Source: an alpha proteobacterium L41A
Lineage (GTDB): Bacteria > Pseudomonadota > Alphaproteobacteria > Caulobacterales > Caulobacteraceae
Assembly: GCA_000335735.1 (NCBI GenBank)
Contig: AMYY01000015.1
Coordinates: 1 to 64,000, forward strand
Length of the DNA stretch: 64,000 bases
Direction: 5' to 3'
How positions within the stretch are numbered: the stretch's first letter is position 1; every line of letters starts with the position of its first letter. The position numbers and the translations under genes were made by a program. Under the pieces are notes generated by a model that saw only the letters and a list, made by a program, of their open reading frames with translations, was not told the DNA's origin and made no database searches. This document shows, piece by piece, positions 19,056 to 27,447 of the stretch.

Positions 19056-19598
19056 GTGACACACCAACATTACCCCCGCCCGATGCGCGCATTACATTGG
19101 ATACGGGCGATATTGATCCTGGGTCTGATCCTGCTCGGATGGAGCATGACAACGCTTTCCGACGACACTGCCGCCAAGTTCGATTGGATGTATCCTGTCC
19201 ATAAGGAATTTGGTGTTCTGGCCTTTGTCGTGGGGCTCATCGCGGTAATTGTGCGGTTACGATCCGCCCTTCCGCCTCACCCAGCCGATCTGAAGCCTTG
19301 GGAGGCGGCCCTGTCCGTTGCGACACAACGGCTCATGCTAGCGCTGGGCATAATTGTCCCTCTGATGGGTTATGCGATGTCCAGTTCATACTCTCAGAGC
19401 GACGGCGTCCCCTTCTTCTTCTTTGATCTCCCGGAACTGCTCGGAAAGAACGATAAGGCCTTCGCGATTTTCGCATGGGCCCACAAGACTACAGCCTACA
19501 CGCTGCTGGCGCTGATCAGCCTGCATGTCCTCGCCGTCATCAAGCATCGCTTTTTTGATCGAGGCCGCGACACAGACGTCCTTTCGAGGATGATCTGA
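19056..19598 (+). CDS. Cytochrome b561 family protein
   Basis: This 180-residue four-helix membrane protein has the haem-ligand histidines of bacterial cytochrome b561: MRALHW in helix 1, PVHKEFGVL in helix 2, and WAHKTTAYTLLALISLHVL. It probably moves electrons from the quinol pool, or protects against superoxide, as shown for CybB. The GTG start at 19056 keeps the conserved YPRPMRALHW; an ATG at 19083 would remove the first conserved residues. It stands alone after the histidine kinase and converges on the porin gene. Confidence 0.88.
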   Translation: MTHQHYPRPMRALHWIRAILILGLILLGWSMTTLSDDTAAKFDWMYPVHKEFGVLAFVVGLIAVIVRLRSALPPHPADLKPWEAALSVATQRLMLALGIIVPLMGYAMSSSYSQSDGVPFFFFDLPELLGKNDKAFAIFAWAHKTTAYTLLALISLHVLAVIKHRFFDRGRDTDVLSRMI

Positions 19599-19605
19599 AG
19601 CTGCC

Positions 19606-19622
19606 CTAAGCCTTTAGCTTAG
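19606..19622. terminator. Short stem between convergent genes
   Basis: CTAAGC-CTTTA-GCTTAG is a perfect six-base stem with a five-base loop just after the cytochrome b561 stop. There is no T-run, so it is at best a weak terminator or RNA end structure. Confidence 0.25.
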
Positions 19623-19805
19623 CGGGCGATCCGAAAGCGATGTCGAAAGTCTCCCAAGCCTCACACATCATGCGTCGAAGATTGCCACGAGCAGACCAGG
19701 CGAATGCCGACCTTTTGTCGACACGATCAACCGGTCTAGTCCATCGGACCATCCGCTTGAGCAAACGCAGACACGACATTGATGCTCAGGAATGTAATAG
19801 GCGAT

Positions 19806-21194
19806 TTAGAAACTCAGCGCGGACCTCACAACGACTGTGGTCCCCGTGTCCGCGCCCTGGAAGGCGCCGGTCCGGTTGTCCGTTTCCCACCGGGTGGCGT
19901 TCAGCATGAAGCGGAGTTGGTTCGTCCAATACCAGTTCAGGCCGAGCGTCACTGCCGTGGCGTCCCCGCCAGTCGGTGCGTCGGTGAAATCGTAGGCATC
20001 ATAGCGCGCCAGAACTTCCCACGCGCCGGTTCCGCCCTCCGTCACGGGCGAGTGCACCGTCGTGCGCGACCAGGCGCCGGTCTTGGCTGAATATCCCGCC
20101 TTATCTGGCGTGAGGAACCAGCCGCCCGCCAAGGACCAGGCGTTTTGGTCGACAGCGTAACGACCGGTTGCAGGCCCGCCTTCAACCGTGCGGCGGCCAG
20201 CTTCGGCATAGATCCAGGCGCGCCCGAAAGCCCCGGCTTCCACCCCGTAGGCCGATCCATGCTCGGGCGCCACGAGCGCGCCGCTCGAGCTGCGGACCAG
20301 ATCATTGAAATGACCGGCGATATAGGCGTTGCGCGAGATTGAGTTGAGCGTTCGGGGATAGTTCTCATAGAAGGCCCAACCGCCAAGATGCAGGATGACG
20401 TCGGATGTCTTGACGGGATTCCAGTGGGCGCGAGTGGTGACGGTGAAGGTGTCGTTGTTGTCCCCGGCATTGGACAGATCCTCGCCGGTGATCGCCGCTG
20501 TCACGTGCCAGTTGGAGCCTGTCAGGCGGCCTGTAAGCCCTACGCCGAAGGATCCCTTCTGGGCGCCGATGGCCGTTCCGACTGCGTTTCGTTCGACGAA
20601 CGGAACCGAGATGACGCCCGACGCCCCATCCAGACTCCGGTCGTTCAGCCTCTGACCGATGGTGAGCGACCCCTCAACGTCGCCGAATTTCTTGAGCAGC
20701 TCGATATTGGCGGAACGCACACTGACGACGTTGTCCGTGAGCTCAGCTTCCACGGCATAGCGGACATTTGGTGAAACGGCGCCCTCGGCGCCCAGCCGGA
20801 TCGCGCGAAGTTCGGTGCCGGAAATATTGCGATCGGCGAAGTCCGATCCCGACGTGCTTGATGCATCGACCTGCACCCGTCCACGTAGACGAAACGATGC
20901 GCCGCCTTGTGCAAACTCTGGCGCGCCCTTGCTCCAATCGATCCGGAGATCCGAACGCGGCGGCGCGGCGGCGGCGACTTGCGGGGCGGGAGGCGTCGCA
21001 ACGGCTGCGGCCGCCGGTGCAGGCTGCGGCTTGGATTCCAAGGCGTCCAGCCGCGCCTCCAGCGCGGCGATGGTGCGCGCCTGAGCCTGGACGATCGCTG
21101 CGAGATCCGCCTCGCTGACCGACTGGGCATAGGCGCCCGACGCTGTCGCCAGAGCGGAGGCGGCGACGGACACGATTAGAGTGCTCTTGAACAT
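19806..21194 (-). CDS. Outer membrane porin, OprO/OprP family
   Basis: This 462-residue protein has a signal peptide ending at ASGAYAQ, a short coiled coil (AIVQAQARTIAALEARLDALE), an Ala/Pro-rich linker, and a beta-barrel ending in RSALSF with the terminal Phe needed for barrel assembly. This layout is that of phosphate-selective porins O and P, many of which carry other anions. It is last in line after the ABC transporter permease, so it may be the outer membrane entry for that transporter's anionic substrate. Phosphate itself is not indicated. Confidence 0.88.
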   Translation of the reverse strand: MFKSTLIVSVAASALATASGAYAQSVSEADLAAIVQAQARTIAALEARLDALESKPQPAPAAAAVATPPAPQVAAAAPPRSDLRIDWSKGAPEFAQGGASFRLRGRVQVDASSTSGSDFADRNISGTELRAIRLGAEGAVSPNVRYAVEAELTDNVVSVRSANIELLKKFGDVEGSLTIGQRLNDRSLDGASGVISVPFVERNAVGTAIGAQKGSFGVGLTGRLTGSNWHVTAAITGEDLSNAGDNNDTFTVTTRAHWNPVKTSDVILHLGGWAFYENYPRTLNSISRNAYIAGHFNDLVRSSSGALVAPEHGSAYGVEAGAFGRAWIYAEAGRRTVEGGPATGRYAVDQNAWSLAGGWFLTPDKAGYSAKTGAWSRTTVHSPVTEGGTGAWEVLARYDAYDFTDAPTGGDATAVTLGLNWYWTNQLRFMLNATRWETDNRTGAFQGADTGTTVVVRSALSF

Positions 21195-21313
21195 GGTTGC
21201 TCCTCCCAGGCGCAGGCTCTCGATCGACCGAAGAGGCAGTCGAGGGGGCCGTCGTTATTCTTGGAAATTCCGCGAACAGGCCCGTCGCATTCGCTGCGGG
21301 CGTGTCCGTCGTA

Positions 21314-21345
21314 GATCCCGCCCGGGGTCGAGCCCGGGCGGGATC
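21314..21345 (-). terminator. Strong hairpin between permease and porin genes
   Basis: A perfect 13-base inverted repeat (GATCCCGCCCGGG and CCCGGGCGGGATC) with a six-base loop lies just downstream of the permease stop. No T-run follows on the transcribed strand. It may terminate the transporter transcript in a rho-assisted way, or protect the upstream mRNA 3' end and lower porin expression. Confidence 0.5.
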
Positions 21346-21349
21346 GTCG

Positions 21350-22132
21350 TCAGAGAGTGGCGGGCTTGGCGTCTGCGCGCGGCCGCCACGTGATCAGGCG
21401 GTTTTCAGCAACGTCCAGCAGTCGGTCAATGAAGAGGACGAAAACGGCCAGGATGATGATGCCGGCGAAGACGCCCACTGAGTTGAAGTTGCCTTCGGCC
21501 TGAGCAATCAAATACCCAAGTCCGGCCGACGCGCCGAGATATTCGCCGATGATGGCGCCGACGACCGCAAAGCCGACGGAGGTCCGCAGGGACGACAGGA
21601 TCCAGCTCGCCGCCGCCGGGAAGTAGACGTGAACCAGCAGATCCGAACGTTTAGCGCCCAGAATGCGGGCATTGGCTAGAACGGCCGGGTTAACCTCACG
21701 CACGCCCTGCATGGCGTTGAAGAAGGTGATGAAGAAGACGAGCGTGACCGCTAAGGCGACCTTGGACCACAGACCTAAGCCCAGCCACAGCACGAAGATC
21801 GGCGCCAAGACCACGCGCGGGATGGCGTTGAAACCCTTGATGAAGGGATCAAGAATCCGGGCGGCCATCGGGCTGAGCCCCAACCAGACGCCTGCGGCGA
21901 CACCAAGCATCGTGCCGATGATGTAGCCCAACACCGTCTCGGTCAGTGTGATGACGACGTGGTGGAAGAAGCTGGGATCGGACACCCAGCTCCAGATTTG
22001 GAGGCCGATATCGCTGGGAGCGGGGAAGAAGAATTTGTCGATGACGCCCGTCATCACCCCTAGCTGCCATCCACCGAAGATGAAGACCGCCAGGGCGATC
22101 TGCATCGCGCGTTCATTTTTCAGGACGTGCAT
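21350..22132 (-). CDS. ABC transporter permease, SsuC/TauC family
   Basis: This 260-residue inner membrane protein has about six membrane helices and the permease signature loop near FFNAMQGVREVNPAVLANAR, where the ATPase docks. The family carries sulfonates, taurine, nitrate, pyrimidines or aromatic acids. Translation starts at the ATG at 22132 (GGAGA upstream), inside the end of the ATPase gene (20-base overlap). Together with the ATPase, lipoprotein and GalD-like genes it makes one leftward operon. Confidence 0.88.
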   Translation of the reverse strand: MHVLKNERAMQIALAVFIFGGWQLGVMTGVIDKFFFPAPSDIGLQIWSWVSDPSFFHHVVITLTETVLGYIIGTMLGVAAGVWLGLSPMAARILDPFIKGFNAIPRVVLAPIFVLWLGLGLWSKVALAVTLVFFITFFNAMQGVREVNPAVLANARILGAKRSDLLVHVYFPAAASWILSSLRTSVGFAVVGAIIGEYLGASAGLGYLIAQAEGNFNSVGVFAGIIILAVFVLFIDRLLDVAENRLITWRPRADAKPATL

Positions 22133-22949
22133 AGCTTTTCTCCACTTCGCCGCGCAGGCAGGCCCAGATGTCGCGGTACAGATCGGTAAATCGTTGATCG
22201 AGCTTGATTTCGGCCACGTCGCGCGGCCGCTCCAGATCGACCGGGAAGCTCTCGACCACACTGCTGCGTGGGCCGGAGGCCAGGACGACAACGCGGTCGC
22301 CCAAGGCGATGGCCTCGTCCAGATCGTGCGTGATCATGATCACTGCGCGCCGATCTTCCTGCCAAAGCCGCAAAAGCTCGTTCTGCATCAGGTGGCGGGT
22401 GTGGATGTCCAAAGCCGAAAAGGGTTCGTCCATCAGGATAACCTTGGGTTCAGTGATCAGGGCCTGCGCCATCTGAACGCGCTTGCGCTGGCCGCCTGAC
22501 AACTGGTGCGGATAGCGTTTGCCAAATCCGGCCAGACCCACCTTGGCCAACCACGCGTCGACTTTCTCGGCACGTTCGGCTTTGGAGATGTCAGACCGGA
22601 ATTTGAGCCCCAGCTCGACGTTCTCGAAGGCCGTCTTCCAGGGCAGCAACGCCTCCTGCTGGAACAGATAGCCGATGTCGCCCTGGATTCCCGAAACCGG
22701 CTGACCATCGATGGTCACAGAGCCCTTCGCCGGCTTCAAAAGGCCAGCGACCGCATTCAGGATGGTGCTTTTGCCGCACCCCGTCGGACCGACGACCGAG
22801 ACGAACTCGCCGTCGGCTACCGTGATGTTGACGTTTTCCGTGGCGACGAAATCACCGAAAGCCATGGTGACGTCGTCGATACAGACCATCGGTTTGGGAT
22901 GCGTAGCCGGTCGGATCGGCGTCGGCATCTTCAGTACAGCGGAAGCCAT
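22113..22949 (-). CDS. ABC transporter ATP-binding protein, SsuB/TauB family
   Basis: This 278-residue ATPase has the Walker A GPTGCGKST, Q-loop LFQQEALLPWKT, signature LSGGQRKRVQMAQAL, Walker B VILMDEPFSALD and the switch His in ITHDLDEA. It energises the adjacent permease. The ATG at 22949 has GGGCCGGGA before it; an in-frame TTG at 22985 would overlap the previous stop. It starts 32 bases after the binding-protein gene. Confidence 0.92.
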   Translation of the reverse strand: MASAVLKMPTPIRPATHPKPMVCIDDVTMAFGDFVATENVNITVADGEFVSVVGPTGCGKSTILNAVAGLLKPAKGSVTIDGQPVSGIQGDIGYLFQQEALLPWKTAFENVELGLKFRSDISKAERAEKVDAWLAKVGLAGFGKRYPHQLSGGQRKRVQMAQALITEPKVILMDEPFSALDIHTRHLMQNELLRLWQEDRRAVIMITHDLDEAIALGDRVVVLASGPRSSVVESFPVDLERPRDVAEIKLDQRFTDLYRDIWACLRGEVEKSYARPEK

Positions 22950-22981
22950 TCCCGGCCCTTTCTGTTTAACTGGGGTTGAAC

Positions 22982-24022
22982 TCAAGGTCGGCCCGCCGCG
23001 GCCGGAGAGGCGGCGGCGCGATCGACAAAGGCGTTGGTGTAGGTCTTGGTCAGATCGACATTCGCGCCCTTAACGTCGGGATTGAATGCCGACAGCACAC
23101 GCAGGGGCGTCTGAACGTCCGTCGCGTTGAACCGGCCATCGGCGGAGAAGATCGCCTTGGCCTTCTCAACAGCCAGCGTGTAGGTCGCCTTGTCGCCGGA
23201 AATGAAGTCCGAGGGCAGGCTGGCGACGATCTCTTCCGCGGAGTGATCGCGGATGAACTGCAGGGCCCGGAGTTCGGCGCGAGTGATCTTCTCGACCGTC
23301 TTGGGATTGGCGTCGATGAAGCGCTGCTCAGCGTAGAGCACCGACGTGGGGTAGATGCCGCCGTACACTTCGCGCGCGCCTTCATCGCTGCGGGCGTCGA
23401 TCAGGATGCGGCCGATGCCCTTTTCCTCGATCAGCGTCGCGGCCGGATCGTAGTTCACCAGCAGATCGATATTGCCCTGCTCGAGCGCGGCCACGGCGGC
23501 GGCGCCGGATCCGACGCCGATCAGAGACACGGAGTCCTGAGGAATGTTGTGACGCTGGAGGTAGTACCGGACGAAAAAGTCCGACGACGAGCCTGGCGCG
23601 GTGATGCCGATCTTGGCGCCGCGAATGGTCTCGGGCCTAGCTGGATAGAAGGTCGACTTCTTGCCGCCCGCCAGCACCAGGCCGGAGTTGCGCGACAGGA
23701 CGACGAAACCCACCACATCCTTGTTCTTGGGCTGCATCTGAATGGTGTGATCGTAGAAGCCGACCGCCACGTCGGTCGAACCCGCGACCAGCGCCTGCAG
23801 CACTTTGGAACCACCCTGGGCGAAATTCTCTGTGCGGACGTCCAGCCCCTCGTCCTTGAAGTAGCCGTTGGCGGCCGCCACGAAGAACGGAAGATTGTTG
23901 AGGTTGTAGGAGCCCACGCTCATGCGCACGGTGGCGACCTCGCCCGCCGGGCCATCGGTTTTAGAACAGCCTGCGGATGCAAAGGCTACGGCGCAGACGG
24001 CCGCCAGGATCAGTTTACGCAT
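22982..24022 (-). CDS. ABC transporter substrate-binding lipoprotein, NMT1/SsuA family
   Basis: This 346-residue protein has a lipobox (FASAGCSK) and a type II periplasmic binding fold of the SsuA/ThiY/NMT1 group, with LNNLPFFVAAANGYFKDEGL near the front and ALVAGSTDVAVG following. It would be anchored to the inner membrane and hand its ligand to the permease. A start with AGGAAGAG right upstream is good. The substrate is unknown; the GalD-like enzyme encoded upstream suggests an aromatic or tricarboxylic acid. Confidence 0.88.
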   Translation of the reverse strand: MRKLILAAVCAVAFASAGCSKTDGPAGEVATVRMSVGSYNLNNLPFFVAAANGYFKDEGLDVRTENFAQGGSKVLQALVAGSTDVAVGFYDHTIQMQPKNKDVVGFVVLSRNSGLVLAGGKKSTFYPARPETIRGAKIGITAPGSSSDFFVRYYLQRHNIPQDSVSLIGVGSGAAAVAALEQGNIDLLVNYDPAATLIEEKGIGRILIDARSDEGAREVYGGIYPTSVLYAEQRFIDANPKTVEKITRAELRALQFIRDHSAEEIVASLPSDFISGDKATYTLAVEKAKAIFSADGRFNATDVQTPLRVLSAFNPDVKGANVDLTKTYTNAFVDRAAASPAAAGRP

Positions 24023-24089
24023 CTCTTCCTCGTTTCAGTCCCTGTGATTGATGTCGCCTTTGCGGCGCTCTTGGTCTTGGGATGTCGCC

Positions 24090-25250
24090 TTAGGCGGCGG
24101 CGGTCCAGTTCTCCTGTCCATGCGACAGAGGTTTCAGGAATACGCGGCCCTCAAACAGGCGGCGGGCTGTGCGGACCAGACCAGCGACGATCTCACCGCG
24201 CTCATCGCGTGTAAGGCTGACTTCCAGCGTGCCGCTCGGATGTTCGATGGTGACGACCGAGGGTGTCTCGATCCGCCCGGCCAGATCTGCGGCGACGGTG
24301 CCCGGAGTTGCGCACGCTGTAGCGATGCCCACGGCGCCGGTGGTGGCCAGGGCGGTGTGACACGAGTGCGGCATGAAATAGCGCGCCCGGATCGTGGCGC
24401 CGTCGGAAGGCGCGGACACCAGGACAGGCTTCGGAACCACTCGTCCGCTGGCGTTGGCGATACCCATCCGATCCGCCGCGACGAGCCTGATCGTCTCAAG
24501 CCGCGCCATGAACTTCGCGTCGGAGTCGAGTTGCGCAGGGGTTTCTCCGCCTGTGACGCCAAGGTCGCTTGCGTTGATCAACACCATGGGAATCGCACAG
24601 TCGAAGCAGCTGATCCGCACACCGTCTATGGTTTCGCTGGTCAGCCCGGTGGGCAGCAGCCTGCCCGTCAGGGTGCCGGCGGCATCGGCGAAAGACAGGG
24701 AGATCGGCGCGGCCGTCCCGGGCGCTCCCGCGATCTCGGCGTCGCCGAGATAGGTGACCCGGCCAGCTTCTGTCGGAACGTGGGCCTCAATCAGCTTGTC
24801 GGTATTCACATTGTAGATCACGACCCGCGTTTCGCCCTCCGTCGGCGAGACGAGACCGGCCTCAATGGCGAAGGGACCGACAGCGGCCAGCATGTTTCCG
24901 CAGTTCGGTGTCAGATCGACGATCTGTTCGTCCACACGGACCTGCGCGAACAGGTAGTCGACATCAGCCCGCTCGTGGGCCGAGCGAGACACGATGGCGA
25001 CCTTGCTGGTCAGCGGATTTCCACCGCCGATCCCGTCGATCTGCAGCGGGTGTCCCGAACCCATGACCGCCATCAGGGCGGCGTCGCGATCCTTGGCGTC
25101 GGACGGCAGGTCGCTTGCGAGGAAAAAGGGACCTTTGGAGGTACCGCCTCGCATGAGCACGCACGGGATGCTGTCAAGATCGTTGGACAAGACACAAATC
25201 AACTGATGCACAAACCGGAATGGTTTGTTTCTTTGAGACGCAATTCGCAT
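24090..25250 (-). CDS. galD: 4-oxalomesaconate tautomerase-like protein (GalD, PrpF superfamily)
   Basis: This 386-residue protein of the PrpF/methylaconitate isomerase superfamily resembles Pseudomonas GalD closely: IPCVLMRGGTSKGPFFL, QIDGIGGGNPLTSKVAI, DYLFAQVRVDEQIVDLTPNC, and the second-domain PHSCHTALATTGAVG. GalD interconverts the keto and enol forms of 4-oxalomesaconate in gallate and related ring-cleavage pathways. The start is uncertain. The ATG at 25250 is the only nearby ATG, but a TTG at 25190, eight residues before the conserved IPC, would give the usual family length. It is divergent from a LysR regulator and heads the transporter operon. Other PrpF activities (e.g. aconitate isomerisation) are possible. 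Confidence 0.78.
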   Translation of the reverse strand: MRIASQRNKPFRFVHQLICVLSNDLDSIPCVLMRGGTSKGPFFLASDLPSDAKDRDAALMAVMGSGHPLQIDGIGGGNPLTSKVAIVSRSAHERADVDYLFAQVRVDEQIVDLTPNCGNMLAAVGPFAIEAGLVSPTEGETRVVIYNVNTDKLIEAHVPTEAGRVTYLGDAEIAGAPGTAAPISLSFADAAGTLTGRLLPTGLTSETIDGVRISCFDCAIPMVLINASDLGVTGGETPAQLDSDAKFMARLETIRLVAADRMGIANASGRVVPKPVLVSAPSDGATIRARYFMPHSCHTALATTGAVGIATACATPGTVAADLAGRIETPSVVTIEHPSGTLEVSLTRDERGEIVAGLVRTARRLFEGRVFLKPLSHGQENWTAAA

Positions 25251-25271
25251 CAGTCGTATTGATTTGTAGAA

Positions 25272-25284
25272 TGCGTTATTCGCA
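25272..25284. promoter_or_regulatory. LysR-type T-N11-A box
   Basis: TGCG-TTATT-CGCA is a perfect dyad with the T-N11-A layout of LysR-family sites, between galD and the divergent LysR gene. A direct repeat ATGCGTTAT also occurs at 25271-25279 and 25292-25300, the second overlapping the regulator's start codon. Autorepression is plausible. Confidence 0.5.
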
Positions 25285-25298
25285 GCTACTCATGCGTT

Positions 25299-26195
25299 AT
25301 GGCTATCAATTGTGAACTGCTGGACATCCGCGCCTTCCTGGCGGTGGTCGATATGCGCAGCTTCCATAAGGCGGCGCGGTCGCTGAACCTGTCTCAACCG
25401 GCGTTGAGCCGCCGGATACAAAAGCTTGAAGCCTCGATCGGCGCCCCGATCCTGGAACGAACCACACGAAATGTGGCTCTCACGGCGGTCGGCACCGAAC
25501 TGCTGCCGTTGATGAGGCGAATGATCGAAGAGTTTGACTCGTCTCTGTTCGCCGTTCGGGAGCTGGGGCCTCAGCGAACGGGTCAAGTGACGATCGCCTG
25601 CCTGCCCACCGCCGCCTTCTATTTCCTGCCGACGGTCATCAAGCGGTTCAACGACGAGTTCCCTCACATTCGAATCCGCATTCTCGACCTGCCCGCGAAT
25701 GAGGGCGTGCAGGCTGTGGCGCGGGGAGAGGTCGAGTTCGGGATCAATCTGATGGGGGCCTCTGATCCGGACCTGAGCTTCGACACCCTGCTAGACGACC
25801 CCTTCGTTCTCGCCTGTCGCAGAGATCACGCGCTCGCAGCCTACGACAACATCCACTGGCCGCAGCTGGTCAATCACAGGCTCATCACCGTGTACCGCTC
25901 AAGCGGGAACCGCGTGCTGCTCGACTCCGCCTTGGCCAAGGCCAATATCAAGCTCAACTGGTTCTACGAGGTGACCCACCTGTCCACCTCGTTGGGACTG
26001 GTCGAGGCGGGGCTGGGCATCTCGGTGCTGCCACGGCTTGCAACCCCCCAGGCGGAACACCCGATACTGGTCACCCGTGCAATCGTCGATCCGATCATTT
26101 CCAGACCGATCGGGATCGTTCGGCGACGCGGCGCGACCCTGTCTCCCAGTGCAGAGCATTTCTTGGAAATGCTGACTGACATCTGGCGTACCTGA
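25299..26195 (+). CDS. LysR-family transcriptional regulator
   Basis: This 298-residue protein has the LysR N-terminal helix-turn-helix (FLAVVDMRSFHKAARSLN, then SQPALSRRIQKLE) and a periplasmic-binding-like effector domain from about residue 90. It is divergent from the GalD-like gene, the usual arrangement for the regulator of a small-acid pathway. In Pseudomonas gallate clusters a LysR protein (GalR) lies beside galD, but I cannot say it is the orthologue. The ATG at 25299 overlaps one copy of the repeat described upstream, and no clear ribosome site precedes it. Confidence 0.88.
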   Translation: MAINCELLDIRAFLAVVDMRSFHKAARSLNLSQPALSRRIQKLEASIGAPILERTTRNVALTAVGTELLPLMRRMIEEFDSSLFAVRELGPQRTGQVTIACLPTAAFYFLPTVIKRFNDEFPHIRIRILDLPANEGVQAVARGEVEFGINLMGASDPDLSFDTLLDDPFVLACRRDHALAAYDNIHWPQLVNHRLITVYRSSGNRVLLDSALAKANIKLNWFYEVTHLSTSLGLVEAGLGISVLPRLATPQAEHPILVTRAIVDPIISRPIGIVRRRGATLSPSAEHFLEMLTDIWRT

Positions 26196-26614
26196 GCCAG
26201 AGCGACAGGTCCGATTCTGCCATATCATGGAAATGGCTTACCGCCGGCCGGTCCAATGCAACGGAGGAACACCCTACATAAACTTCGACAGAATAGACAA
26301 AGTTTGCAACTCTATCAAAAGCTTACGGCCTCTTCGGAACCAAGTCGAAAGCGCCGTAGGCCTCCAGTTATTCCCACTCGATTGCTCTAAGCTGGATAAA
26401 ATTTTGAATTAGTTGGCTTTTTCGCGCCCCGCATACTTCAACACCGGCTCGCCGCCCGAACGATCGCTTTGGTTTTGAAAACATTAGATAAATAGACCGA
26501 TGTAAAAACCGCGTGATCGCGCAATCTTTCGAGACGTATTGACAATCTCAAACTCGAATTAACAATCGATTCTTGCGCGTTCACTTTCCTCCGCTAGACT
26601 AGCATGGACAGAAC
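26196..26614. other. AT-rich gene-poor gap
   Basis: This stretch is clearly poorer in G+C than its surroundings, especially from 26270 to 26570. A 61-codon open frame (26227-26412) has no recognisable domain or ribosome site. A TTGACA at 26539 could be a -35 element. I see no gene, RNA or repeat. It may be a degraded insertion scar separating the acid-uptake locus from the metal region. Confidence 0.5.
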
Positions 26615-27379
26615 CTACATCGCCATCGCTGACGCCGGCAGAGCGTAGTGCATAAACAGCATCCAGATCGCCATGGCGATCATCATCAGGTTCTCGGTCA
26701 GGGATAGGAAGCCAAGCGGCACATTGCTGTCTCCACCGACGCAGGCGCATTTCAGTTCGCGCTTGTCGATGTAGACAGCCTTGAAGACCGAGGCCGCGCC
26801 AATGCCGCCGATGAACAGGGCCACCGGGACCGACAACCAGGTCAGGACGCCCGCGACCATCAACGCGCCTGCCCCGAACTCGGCGAACGGATAGACCTTG
26901 CCGTATGGCACCCACCGCTTGGCCAGCAGGTCGTAGTTCAGGAACATGGATGAGAAGCTCTCGATGTTCTGGAGCTTCAGCATGGCCAGGGCCATCATCG
27001 ACAGGGCGATAAACCACTCCCCTGCCCGCACGGTGAACGGCGTGCCGAAAATCGTCAGGCTGAGCATCGTCGCCATGACGGCGGTGGTCAGGAAGACGAC
27101 GAGGACCGGCGTGTAGGTGGTCGCCTTGGGATCGCGGACCTTGAGACCGAGATAGCGGCGCAGATCGTCGTGGCCGCCGACACGCTGGCCGTCGATGAAG
27201 ACCTGAGGCGTCGTCTTGACGCCGTGCTCGGCCTTGAAGGCGTCGGTCTGCTCGCGGGTCGTCAGCCAGTGGTCCTCGACCTTGTAGCCCCGGCTCTTGA
27301 GAAGATGCCGGGCCTTGAGCCCCCACGGACAGGTGTGGCCGGGCATCACCATCCGATAGATGACAGCGGTCTTGGTCAT
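26615..27379 (-). CDS. Glutaredoxin domain fused to MauE/DoxX-type membrane domain
   Basis: This 254-residue fusion has an N-terminal glutaredoxin fold (residues 1-80) with a CPWG active site in HTCPWGLKARHLLK and a cis-Pro TTPQVFIDG, followed by a four-helix MauE/DoxX membrane domain. That domain ends with a CAC pair (KCACVGGDSNVPLGFLSLTEN). MauE-like proteins pass electrons or thiols across the membrane. Here the fused domains may supply reductant for metal or disulfide stress. Transcription starts from a mer-type promoter directly upstream, divergent from a MerR gene. AAGGAG precedes the ATG. Confidence 0.82.
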   Translation of the reverse strand: MTKTAVIYRMVMPGHTCPWGLKARHLLKSRGYKVEDHWLTTREQTDAFKAEHGVKTTPQVFIDGQRVGGHDDLRRYLGLKVRDPKATTYTPVLVVFLTTAVMATMLSLTIFGTPFTVRAGEWFIALSMMALAMLKLQNIESFSSMFLNYDLLAKRWVPYGKVYPFAEFGAGALMVAGVLTWLSVPVALFIGGIGAASVFKAVYIDKRELKCACVGGDSNVPLGFLSLTENLMMIAMAIWMLFMHYALPASAMAM

Positions 27380-27414
27380 TGCAGGCTCCTTGATCTTCAA
27401 ATCCGAGCTACAGC

Positions 27415-27445
27415 TCTTAAGTTCCGTACCTAGATACGGAGTCAA
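27415..27445 (-). promoter_or_regulatory. MerR-type promoter with 19-base spacer
   Basis: Read leftward, a -35 TTGACT (27445-27440) and a -10 TTAAGA (27420-27415) are separated by exactly 19 bases that contain the dyad CCGTA...TACGG. Both the long spacer and the dyad match the mercury operator-promoter of Tn21/Tn501. MerR proteins activate such promoters by untwisting the spacer. It drives the glutaredoxin-MauE gene. Confidence 0.8.
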
Positions 27446-27447
27446 GC

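Noticed and set aside
26227-26412. 61-codon open frame in the AT-rich gap
   Set aside because: It has no ribosome site, motif or conserved neighbour.
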